Shown piece by piece: positions 46,451 to 56,363 of a DNA stretch of 64,000 nucleotides (position 1 is its first letter; each line of letters begins with the position of its first letter). The translations under genes and the position numbers were made by a program. The notes beneath the pieces are model-generated. The model was not told the DNA's origin. It worked only from the letters and a program-made list of their open reading frames with translations, and ran no database searches. The stretch is taken from the NCBI GenBank assembly GCA_023101725.1, contig JALJCO010000089.1, forward strand, positions 62,001-126,000, in the 5' to 3' direction. Source of the DNA: Atherinomorus stipes. Lineage: Eukaryota > Chordata > Actinopteri > Atheriniformes > Atherinidae.

Positions 46451-49400
46451 CTGCAGGGCCAACACAGGGGGACAGTTTCCTGCAATCAGGCTGCGTATCT
46501 GTTTTTTTAGTCCTTTTAATCTATTAAAAAAGAGATTGATTGACTATATGAGTATTCAGGTCTTTTGCCATAACATGTACAATTAAGCTGTGATCCACTT
46601 TGGTGACTTCATTAAAACTGTAGCCAAACGCAGTGACGGCAGCATCAGTCCTCTCACCATGTGAAAAGGAGCTGAAACAGGAGGCTCATGCAGACATATT
46701 GAGCTGTCCGGACCAAAAATGTTTTCCAAACTGCTCCCGGTCTCGTGTTTACACATGATCGTACATTTCTAAACAACAACAAAAGTAGAGAGCTAAAAAA
46801 AAATACAGTCAAGTATGATGACGGCATGGTTGCAATGAAGGATGCTCGGAAAAAGATGCTAGAAAAAATCCCAAACTTCATCTTTTAGACTTTAAAACTT
46901 CTAAAGACTAGGGGTGGGAAAAAATATCGATACACTGACATTTTCATATGCTGATATCATATTGACATTAAAAAATGCAGAATCGGTTTATTTTACTAAG
47001 GAAATCTTGCGATTTTTCATCGTTCTGTTACAAAATCTAACAAGAATTCATTAAATTTCATGATATTTTCATATGCTGGAATATTGACATTTAAAAATGT
47101 GGTAACGATCTATGTTGCTAACTAAATCTTGCGATATTTTATTGCTCTGTTACGAAATCTTGCGAGAATGCATGAAATATCGTGAGATTTTGCAACAGAA
47201 CAATGAAATCTCGCAAGATTTTTGTAAGTAAAATAGATCGATACCCCGTTTTTAAATATAGATTTGATATTGGCATATGAAAATATCGCAATATTTCAGT
47301 CTATCGATATTTTTTCCCACTCCTATTTTTAAATAGTTGGAAACGGATAACAAAACTGTTATTTGCAATGACTTCTTGTTATTTTTCAGCTTTAATATCG
47401 GTATCGATATCGGCTATCAGCCACATGAGTTTTAAAATATCGGCATATCAGATACAGTACCGGCCAAAATTCCAATATTTTGCATCCCTAGTTAGAAGAA
47501 AAAGGTCTGAATACTCATGTGATTGAAAAAGATCTGATTTATAACAGATTAAGAAAAGTATCAAAAAGCAATCTTTGCTTGCAGAGAGTAAAAAGCCTGA
47601 AACATGAAATGTGGAGAATTTCTTATGGTCTGGAAACTTTGCCGTTGGCTCAACAAAGGAGTTGCTGCTTGAGTTTGACTTTAAAGGGACAGTGCATATA
47701 CATAAAATGTAAATATGCAGGAATAGCAAAGCTAATTTCCATCCTTAGTCCCTTGACAAATAACTAATTTTAAAGTTTAAAACAACGGAAGGAGATCAAA
47801 TGGAAATAACACCTGAATACTGATGTATTGCACATTTCCACATTTTCTGACTCTTTCTGGACAATCAGAATTTTTTTTTCCCCTTCAGTGGCCCTAATAC
47901 TTTTCATTAAGTAAAGTACATGAACTTAAAGTATAACTTGATTTTTTTTCAACCTGGACCTTATTTCTAGGAGTTTATATGTGCATTTACTCACCGGTAA
48001 AATTTCTGTATCACTTTGACTCCTTCGGGCAATATTTAGGTGTCACCCTCCGACGTGCATCCATATAATGGCAGAGATGGGGCAGCTTCTATAAAAGGCA
48101 TTATCTGCTGAAAAACTCCTTGATTTTCGCCAATACTTTTAGTAGAATGAACAAACAAACGCATACTATTGTCCCGTGAGTCCAGATTTAACTTTTCGTT
48201 CATTATAAGGTGTTCTACACACTGTTTTCGGGGCAGTGCGTTCCTGATGCGCGCTTCCGAGTACAGCTGAGAAGAGCAGCTCGCAACCCAGATAACAAAA
48301 AAAAAAAAAATGGTGTGAAACTCTGAACTCACAGGACAAGAATACTTGTTCTTAAAGCATTGATGAAATGAAGATAATGCCTTATAAAGAGGCTGCCCCA
48401 TCTCTCCCACTATATGGATGTACACCGAAGGGTGACTCGATGTAATATCTTCTAAGGGAGTCAAAATGATGCAGAAATTTTACTGGTGTGTAAATGAACG
48501 TATAAACTCCTTGAAATAAGGTCCAGGTTGAAAAAAAGGAAAAGTGCTTGGTGAACTTCAAGCTAAGAAGCCAATCTTTTCCTCTCTTTTCATTACTCCA
48601 GGGAGGAACCATGACTCCTGAAGGGACGCATTGCTACCATATTTTGGTAAAATGATGGCCTTTCATCAGTGTGAATGAGCATGAATAGAGATGGTGGGAT
48701 TTATCAGCATCTTATTTTTATGTGCAAGTCTCCATTTCAGCGAGCCAGGAAAGTTATTGCCAAGTAAATTCATAAATGACTGCTTCCATCTTGTCACATC
48801 TTCAAGACAATCAAACAAACCTTGTTGACGAAGTCCTTTGTGATAGCTGATGTACGTTCTTCAATTTGCCCAACGGCGTCCCTCAGAGAGGTCAGGCTGC
48901 CCTGAAGCTGCTCTCGTTTCTCAGTCAGACCAGAGGCCCATTCCTTCAGCCGGCCGACATCCTGCTCCAAACCCTCCAGCTGCGGCTGCAGAGCCCCCCG
49001 CTGGCCCCCGAGGCCCTCCAGCATCAACCGGACGCTCTCACACTACAGCAGGACAAACAGTGCACGGAGTGACAACGTTTGTGCAGAAGATGGAGGATAC
49101 ATGAAGCAATTATTCAGTGACAAACAGAAAACAAAACATTGGAAACATTTTCTAAGAGAGGATTTTATTATCCAAGCTCAGTGATGAACGCTTCATATAG
49201 TTTCAACCAATATTAGACAAATAGGTGAGATTTATCAAAAATATGCATTTTATTTAGATACATTTGCAGGAGTTGTTGGTGTTTTTTACATTCTGCAGGA
49301 ACAAACACACTTTCTTTTCCTGAAATAACACTAAAAACTAGGGATGCACAATACAATCGGCCCCCCATCGGTATCGGCCCATATCAGCCTTAAAACGGAG

Positions 49401-52400
49401 TATCGGACATCGGCCACCGCACCGATATTTAACCGATATTTAACCAATATTTAACCGATCAGCCCACTGTTTCTAAAGTAAAAAAAAACAACAAACTTCT
49501 TCCTCCTCAACAACTTCTTTTTTACAGACTTTAAAACTTCTAAAGACCAGGGGTGGGAAAAAATATCGATACACTAAAATATCGCATTATTTTCATATGC
49601 TGATATCATATTTACATTTAAAAACATGGTATCGATCCATTTCACTAATGAAATCTCACGATATTTCATCGTTCGTTATGAAATTTTGTGATAATTTGCA
49701 AAATATCGTTAGATTTTGTAACAGAACGATGAAATCTCGCGAGATTTTGTAAGTAAAATAGATTGATACCGCATTTTTAAATATCGATTTAATATTGGCA
49801 TATGAAAATATTGCGACATTCCAGTGTATCAATATTTTTTCCCACCCTATTTTTCAAAGTGTTGGAAACGAATAACAAAACTATTTGCAATGACTGCTTT
49901 TTTTTTTGCAACTTTAATATCAGTATTGATATCGGTTATCGGCCACATGAGTTTTAAAATATCGGCATATCGGATATTGGCCAAAATTCCAGTATTGTGC
50001 ATCCCTCTAAAAACTAAAAACAGCTATTTTATTCATGAATAAGAAGAGAAAACATAATAAATCAGATAATCTGGAGCACAGTTGACGTCAGGCTCCTTCT
50101 TTGTACGGATGATAATGTTTTTCTGAGGTACAGTTAAACTCCTGCCACTCCTTTTCCCTGGTCCATTTAAAGCAGTGACATCATTCAGTGAGGTCATCAT
50201 GAGGAGGTTCAGTTGGTTCGCTCTGGTCATCTTCCTGCCACTCCTCCTCCTCCTCATCCTTCCATTCTTCCTCCTCCAGAGTGTCTGAGTCCATTTGGAT
50301 ATCATCCCTGCTTCCCCTCAACACCATGGTGAGTTCATGGACCGCCTCTTTGACCACGGACAGCTCATTCTTCATCCTCAGGATGCTGTTTTGAGCCTGC
50401 AGAGTGTCCAGCTCCTGCCGGATCTCCAGGATTTCATTCACAGCTTTCAGCATGCTGTCCTCCGTCCCGAACACCTGCAGCGTCACCTCCTCCAGCCTCC
50501 TCTCCGCCCCGCTGAGGTCGCCACCCAGCTTCAGGATGGAGCGCACCGCCTCCTCCACCTGCGGCAGGTGCTCCTCGCACGCCTGCGCTCTGGGAATGTG
50601 CTCCTGGAGCTGGGAGCTCAGCTCGGCCTCGCTCTTGGTCAGGCTGCTGATCTGCTGCTCCAGCTTGTGGATCTGCTTGGTGTTCCAGTCCAGCTGGTCC
50701 TGCGCTCGCTTGGCGTCGTCCTCCTCCGCGCGCTCCATAGCTCGGGTGTTCCTCTTTGTGCTGTCTTCCAGCTCCTCCAGCCTCTTCTCCAGAGTCCGGG
50801 TCCTCCGCTCGGCCTCGTTCACCTGCTCGGTGGCTCCGGCGTGGGCCTCCCGAGACTCGGCCTTGAGGGCTGCCAGGTCGGAGGTGATGGCAGCCAGCCG
50901 CTCCTGCCACGTCTCCGTCACGTTGAGGAAGTGGGCGTTGACCGTCTGGAGGTCACGGGAGGCGGCGGTCTCCTCAGCCTGCATCACCATCACTGCTGCG
51001 TGGAGGGTGGAGATGTCCTGCTGGAGTCTTGTTGCCAAGGAGACGGTGGAGAGCGCCTCCTGCAGGTCATCCTCAGAGGCGGCAAGCTGCAGCCGCAACA
51101 CAAAACAGGAGGGCTGTTTCTGTGGAGCTCTATGATCCTCAGTCTTTAGCTTTAATGCATACAGTGACAAATGTGGCTAAAAGACTCTCTAAGGGGGAGT
51201 AATTATTAAAAAGTATCAATGGAAGATAAACTAAAAGAATTTTGCCACGTAATTTATTCATTTTTAAACATGCTTGCAAATTTTTCTATATGATTTGAAT
51301 TTTTCCTCTTACAATAAAATACATGAAATCCCCTTTTCAAAGGTTGCATGTGTGTTTGCAACGTCAGAGTGTTTATTCTGAATTTATGCAGCTCAATTTT
51401 AGTATTTATATGAGGCCATCTGTCATAGACACAGCCTGGTAAAAACTGGCTCGTGCAACAGCAGCAGATCTGAAGGCAGATCTACAAATGCAGTGAACTT
51501 AGTTCATCACACACTGCTTCTGCAAATAAATAATGACACAATATGATATACTTTGTTTTATAGGTTTTACCCCTATTCCAAAAAGGTTGGGATGATGTGT
51601 AAAATGTAACTAATGCAATCAGAATGCAATAATTTCCATTTTCAATAGAAGATAAACTTTTCAGATGCCAAAAATCAGACATTTTATACAAAATAAGAGT
51701 TAATTTTTAATCAGATGGCAGCAACACATCTGTAATAATTAGTTGCAGGGTGAAAGATCTGGACTGCAGGCAGACCAGTTCAGCAGCTGGACTCTTCTCC
51801 TGTTTCCAGCCATGCTGCTGTGATGGATCCAGTATGTGGTCCAGGTCTTGCTGGAACCTGCAGGCCTTCCCTGAAAGAGACGTTGTCTGGATGGGAGCAG
51901 ATGTTGCTCTAAAACCTCCATGTACTTCTCAGCATTGATGGAGCCCCAAGATCATCACCATCCAGCTTTGACAATTCGGCCTCCTCCCTTGCACACAGAC
52001 TCTTGATGATAATGAAAACTGTAGATGTTGAGATCTTCAAGTCTTCACAATTTTAAGTTGAGGAACATTTTTCTGAAACTTTTTCCAGATGTGTTGCTGC
52101 CATCAAATTCAAAATGAGCTAATATTTTCCATTAAATGATAAAATGTCTGTTTCAACATCTGCTATGTTGTTCATGTTCTACTGGGAATAAAATATAAAC
52201 AGATGAGATTTCCAAATCACTGCATTCTGGTTTCATTTATATCTTATATAGAGTCCCAATTTTTTAGAAATGGGGTTGTAGTATTGTAATTTGATTACAC
52301 CTTATGGTACAAATCAAATTTGTTTTACTTATTTATTCATTGTCATTATAACGTTATCTTATAGCTGAAAGACATCATACTTTTTACACAACTGTGGAAG

Positions 52401-53775
52401 TCAATGTAGTAAAAAACATAATGAAAAAAGGAGTTTAAATGACGGTTTCAGCATTCCCTCAAAGCACAGACATTGAGGGTGTGCATGATTTTACCAAAGC
52501 CAACATAACGTGTATTTAATAGGACAAAAGTTGGTGAGAATTTGAATTTAAATAGAAAATATCGTCTGTGACCACATTACATCCTAGGGATGCACGATAT
52601 AATCGGCCCCCTATCGGTATCGGCCTATATCGGCCTTAAAACTGTGTATCGGACATTGGCCACCCCACCGATATATAACCGATCAGCCCACTGTTTCTAG
52701 TCTAAAAAAAAAACAAACAAACAAACTACTTCTTCAAAAACTTTTTTTTTACAGACTTTAACACTTCTAAAGACTAGGGGTGGGAAAAAATATCAATACA
52801 CTGAAATATTGTGATGTTTTCATATACTTATATCATATTGGCGTTTAAGAACACTATCGATCTATTTTACTAACAAAATCTCACGATATTTCATCGCTCT
52901 GATCTGAAATCTCGAGAGAATTTCCAAAATACCATTGGATTTTGTAACAGAACAATGAAATCTTGCGAGATTTTGTAAGTAAAACAGATTGATACCGCGT
53001 TTTTAAATATCGATGTGATATTGGCATATAAAAATGTGATCGTCCAGTGTGATAGTCCCCCATTTTTCAAAGGGTTGGAAATGAAAAACAAAACAATGAC
53101 TGCTTATTTTTTTCAGCTTTAATATCAGTATCGATATCGGTTATAGACCACATTAGTTTTAAAATATCTGTATATCGGATATCGGCCAAAATTCCAATAT
53201 CATGTATCCCTATTACATCCCTTTCTTTCCAGGTAATCTGAACTTAATCAAGTTTCTTTATGAAGGTGGTATTAGAGAAAAAGATTTCCCTCCAGTGACT
53301 GAAGTGGAAGGACGTATCTCAAAATGGGCAATTTTAGGTGAACTGACCCTTTAAAAAGGCAGCTGAACTCGTACTTCCTTACCTTTTTGGAAACTTTCAC
53401 CATCTCCTCCTCCATGTCCAACAGGCTGGAGGTTTTACCGTGAAGTGACCTGTACTTTTCCTCAATTTGGGTGAACCTCTCATTCTGTTGCAGCACCATC
53501 CTGAAACCAAGAAGACCTTTAATGAGAGACGGACGTTAGGAAAGATTAAAAACCCATGAACGGACTTACCAGCTCAGAGCTCCGCAGGCTGCAAGCGACA
53601 ATATACACATTAAACTTTTAATATCAGGACTTGAAGATGTTTTATTTGCCCCCATTTGCTCTTCCGTCTTCTCTTTTTGTGCTTCATCTTTTCCATTTGC
53701 AGACAAAGTTTGTGCCAGATCTTCAGCGTGTTTCTGTGCCTGCGTCTTTTTTCTGTGTTTTACTTCAGTCGGCAT
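45884..53775 (-). CDS. ikbip: IKBKB-interacting protein, long form
   Basis: ER membrane protein; in human a p53 target that shares a promoter with APAF1 and is reported to bind IKK-beta. Exons 53570-53775, 53383-53500, 48821-49042 and 45884-46450 give 370 residues (human form about 350), with every junction in phase. The start MPTEVKHRKKTQAQ matches the human Ser-Glu-Val-Lys-x-Arg-Lys-Lys start. A single membrane segment (SLMCILSLAACGALSW) is followed by a coiled coil. The last exon has VKRIGDVLAGSIDR, VTFASDLKPKV, VSDLTLRIGRLAEDL and a C-terminal IADISDIGEMQ, all close to human. Intron 1 is only 69 bp. A candidate poly(A) signal lies ~60 bp beyond the stop. Arfgap3 lies upstream (right) instead of apaf1. 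Confidence 0.94.
46885..47490. mobile_element. TAGGGATGCACGAT-family copy, left end missing
   Basis: In the ikbip intron between the 46.4 and 48.8 kb exons. Begins within the family (GACTTTAAAACTTCTAAAGAC), contains the inner unit TAGGGGTGGGAAAAAATATCG ... CGATATTTTTTCCCACTCCTA, and ends CCAATATTTTGCATCCCTA. The left ~170 bp is absent. Confidence 0.8.
47943..48537. mobile_element. Foldback element with ~160-bp inverted arms
   Basis: TTTTTTTCAACCTGGACCTT at the left pairs with AAGGTCCAGGTTGAAAAAAA at the right. The pairing continues through AGGAGTTTATA, AAAATTTCTG, GGTGTCACCC/GGGTGACTC, CATCCATATA, GAGATGGGGCAGC and GGCATTATCT. Only ~280 bp lies between the arms. In the same ikbip intron as the previous element. 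No coding capacity. Confidence 0.85.
48821..49042 (-). CDS. ikbip: ikbip exon 3 of long form
   Basis: Acceptor CTGTAG|TGTGAG, donor AAG|GTTTGT; 74 codons CESVRLMLEGLGGQRGALQP ... ITKDFVNK. Aligns with human '...RLQEEINEVKTWSNRITEKQDILNNSLTTL...'. Confidence 0.93.
49339..50006. mobile_element. TAGGGATGCACGAT-family copy with perfect 8-bp duplication
   Basis: Flanked by CTAAAAAC at 49331-49338 and 50007-50014. Left end TAGGGATGCACAATACAATC, right end CAGTATTGTGCATCCCT. The inner unit (49549-49848) contains an exact TCTCGCGAGA at 49735-49744. The element ends 22 bp before the poly(A) hexamer of the ikbip alternative exon. Confidence 0.93.
50181..51086 (-). CDS. ikbip: ikbip alternative terminal exon
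   Basis: Acceptor GGCTGCAG|CTTGCC at 51087. GC-rich and strongly coding; most antisense frames here are shadows of it. It lies between exon 2 and exon 3 of the long form, so the choice is splice-over versus terminal use. Confidence 0.95.
   Translation of the reverse strand, partial: LAASEDDLQEALSTVSLATRLQQDISTLHAAVMVMQAEETAASRDLQTVNAHFLNVTETWQERLAAITSDLAALKAESREAHAGATEQVNEAERRTRTLEKRLEELEDSTKRNTRAMERAEEDDAKRAQDQLDWNTKQIHKLEQQISSLTKSEAELSSQLQEHIPRAQACEEHLPQVEEAVRSILKLGGDLSGAERRLEEVTLQVFGTEDSMLKAVNEILEIRQELDTLQAQNSILRMKNELSVVKEAVHELTMVLRGSRDDIQMDSDTLEEEEWKDEEEEEWQEDDQSEPTEPPHDDLTE
50181..53775 (-). CDS. ikbip: IKBKB-interacting protein, alternative terminal-exon form
   Basis: Same exons 1-2 (53570-53775, 53383-53500) joined in phase 0 to a 906-nt exon at 50181-51086 that carries its own stop, giving 409 residues (human isoform 4: 377). 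The exon reads LAASEDDLQEALSTVSLATR, then RLEELEDSTKRNTRAMERAE, LPQVEEAVRSILKLGGDL and AVNEILEIRQELDTLQAQNS, matching the human alternative exon (EDLEDSTLRNIRTVKRQEE..., DDMLKAVSEIMEMQ). It ends in a strongly acidic tail, EEEEWKDEEEEEWQEDD. Its poly(A) signal is probably AATAAA on minus at 50028-50033. Both forms share the membrane anchor but have different coiled coils. Confidence 0.93.
51567..52282. mobile_element. ACCCCTATTCCAAAAAGTTGGG-type DNA element
   Basis: The left end TACCCCTATTCCAAAAAGGT and right end AATTTTTTAGAAATGGGGTTG form an imperfect inverted pair. The internal TGTAAAATGTAA...GCAATCAGAATGCAATAATTT and CATCAAATTCAAAATGAGC strings are widespread in fish genomes. Superfamily not assigned. 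Confidence 0.7.
52585..53212. mobile_element. TAGGGATGCACGAT-family copy with perfect TTACATCC duplication
   Basis: TTACATCC at 52577-52584 and 53213-53220. Ends TAGGGATGCACGATATAATC and AATATCATGTATCCCTA. The inner unit starts TAGGGGTGGGAAAAAATATC at 52776 and its right half is shortened. Lies in ikbip intron 2. Confidence 0.93.
53383..53500 (-). CDS. ikbip: ikbip exon 2
   Basis: Completes Trp (TG|G) and encodes MVLQQNERFTQIEEKYRSLH ... VKVSKK, then AAG|GTAAGG. Common to both forms. Confidence 0.93.
53570..53775 (-). CDS. ikbip: ikbip exon 1
   Basis: ATG at 53775-53773 is the only in-frame ATG after an upstream stop. Encodes the basic cytosolic tail and the membrane segment. Donor AGCTG|GTAAGT. 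Confidence 0.92.
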
Positions 53776-56345
53776 TTTTAGCACACTAATAAACCGCAGA
53801 CTAGCATGAAAAAAACTTTAGCCGGCTATTCGTTATGTCGCAGATTCAAATATGACTCCTGTTTTACGGAGAAGTTCATAATGGAGCTAATCATCCGCGG
53901 ATGATAACCGCTACCAAACGTCTTTGGCCTTTCTCTTGAGGAAACTGCCGCCTTCAAGCGCTGGTATGGTCAGCAGGTAAATCTTAAAACTACGTAGCTA
54001 ATAAGCTTTATTAAAACTTTAACACTGTAAAATGATGGGTTTTTTTTATTCTTTTTTGTCTACAACACTAAGTGGATACAATTTATATAAATTACATCAA
54101 AAGCTTCCACAAGGTTTAACATTTTTAAGCTTTCCCGTCGTGATCTGCACTGTTCCGACAGTACAGGAAGTACCGTAAACGCATCAGCCAGCCACGTAGG
54201 CTGCTGCCAGGATCTGCCCAGAGTTTCAGGCCATACTGGATTTATTTTGGCTTTGAAACAAACAAAAGGTCAACTGTTCACATTAATTGGCATAAAATAA
54301 TTTGAAGATATATTCAAGTTTTGAATATTTTAGTAATCTACCAAATTTTCGCTTCTGTACATGCAAGTTAGTAGATTTTAGATTAGGCCATTAGGGATTT
54401 TAGAAAATTACAAGAAGGATGTTTAATCAATACTTGATATTTCATGAGCCAAATTGCAACTGGGGAAAACCTAAAGCTTTTAAAGATACAGGAAATAACT
54501 GAGCAGCTTAGACTAATTTGGACAAGTAATTTAGAGACAGGAGTTTAGGTACACGCCATTTATTTGGCAAGTTTGCAAAATTCTTCCATACATATTGATG
54601 CCAAAAATGGTATAATCTGATTATCAGTTAGCTTTGTATAAATGGCAGTTCAAAGCCTAATACATTTCTAAACAAATGTATTTTCCATCTCAGCATCTGT
54701 CGGTGAATCCTATAAACTACAAAAGGCCATGCAAATTACACAAACCAATATACTTTCATGTAACATTTAACAGCATCCTACAGCAGAAGACAGTCTAACA
54801 AAGACTGACGAAACGAACAACGTGGACGCACGGTTAAATTAGAGGCAAACATTAAAGTACTTCCAAGCAAAAGCTGCCATATGCAAATTATGTGTGAATA
54901 GGTAGCACGATGACTTCATGATGTAGTAATCTGGATGGATGAGAGAGTAAACAAAGGTTTTTGTCAATGTGGGATGACCAACTACATCTTTTACTTGTTC
55001 TCAATTAGTGCCGCTATCCTTTGAAACACATCAAATCAACTCCTGAGCAGTGTACTCGGTGATATAAATCAATTTTAGCTTAGTCTGGGCTGTAAAAACA
55101 AAAATATCTTAAATCTGAATAATGACGTATATCAAGCATAGAATGTGTAAAATCACTGCAAAGGTTGCAGAAAAGCTAAAGCATACCTTTTTCTTTTTTT
55201 CCCTCCCTACCCAAGCCATGAACATCAGCCTCTCTGTTCATATATTGCATTTGCAGGATGTTACAGTAACTAAAAATCTTAAAAAGAGTTGCTGACATTC
55301 ATATTTGAGTGGAAATGAGGTCTGAAGGAAGCAAGTCTCACTACATTATGAAATCCTGACCTTCAATCCTGCTCATTAGATACCAAAAAGGGTGCAACTC
55401 TGCAAAATTACCACAGACTTCTAAATAAAGATTTAAGCAGAAATTCAAACCAAAACATCAAAGGCAAGGCAAATAGAAATAATCTATATATCATATATAG
55501 TGCAACAAAGGTTTAATTAAGCTAACTGCTTAATGGTTTATGATGTTTTTCTCCCAAGACATAGTGAAGCTCATTTACTTTTTCTCCAAAAGTTAAATGA
55601 AAGGTTATGAAACCATCATGACTAATATCAATCATCCTTTTCTACTCTTAAAACTTATGAGTGCTACTTCTGTGTATCAGTCTTTTCTAACTACTACAGT
55701 AAAAACAACCAATAAGCAGCTATTCTTGTCTAAATGACAGCTGGAAGCTAATGAAGCCACCAAACATCAGTTTACAATAACAGAGTTGATATATTTGGTC
55801 CTCCCAAGGCCTCTTTTTCAGCTTTTGGTCCAGTCTGTGAGGAGCAAACATAATTGCACTTTGGGGATGGAAAGGACACTTAAAACCTGTGAATGTGCAT
55901 GAGAAAAAGCCTGAAACATAAAAAGTGTGTATGTGATGAGTGTTATCCAGTTCACAGGATTGTCTCCAAAACTTGGGTTTTGACCAAATGTAACCAAAAG
56001 TGGAATCATAAAAAAAAAAAAAAAAACCTTCCTTCATAACACCAGAAAAAAGCATTTGCTACAGTTTTTCCTCAATATCTAAATTCCCAAACCTCCAGAA
56101 AGCATAAGATATGATGCATACTAATTACACTTCAAGTCTGTAATATACACAGAAATCTCCCTTCAAACCGTCTGCAGAAAAACTTCAGCCCACTGAAAAT
56201 AGATTGATTTACTCGCCATCTTCAATAAACAAGGATTCATTTTGATGTAAATCTGCAGGTTTGCTTGGAGCATTGATCCTCTTCCTGTGCTCCCAGGTGA
56301 GCGCCCATAACGCACTGGAAATGTTGCCTACGTCAATACTGCCAC
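53776..56345. other. ikbip promoter side and arfgap3 3' UTR
   Basis: Between the ikbip start and the arfgap3 stop. The right part is presumably arfgap3 3' UTR; possible minus-strand AATAAA signals (TTTATT on plus) occur at 54559 and 54239, but none is decisive. The left ~200 bp should hold the ikbip promoter. No apaf1-like coding sequence is present. Confidence 0.5.
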
Positions 56346-56363
56346 TCAGGAACCGTAGTGATC
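56346..56363 (-). CDS. arfgap3: arfgap3 last coding exon (18 nt)
   Basis: ATTTCAG|GATCACTACGGTTCCTGA encodes D-H-Y-G-S-stop, the conserved '(D)RYGS' end of the family with Arg replaced by His. Confidence 0.9.
   Translation of the reverse strand, partial: DHYGS

Noticed and set aside
50295..51149. Long plus-strand open frames (284 and 243 codons)
   Set aside because: They are antisense shadows of the GC-rich ikbip alternative exon; their residues (Leu/His or Ser runs) have no family resemblance and there are no plus-strand splice or start signals.
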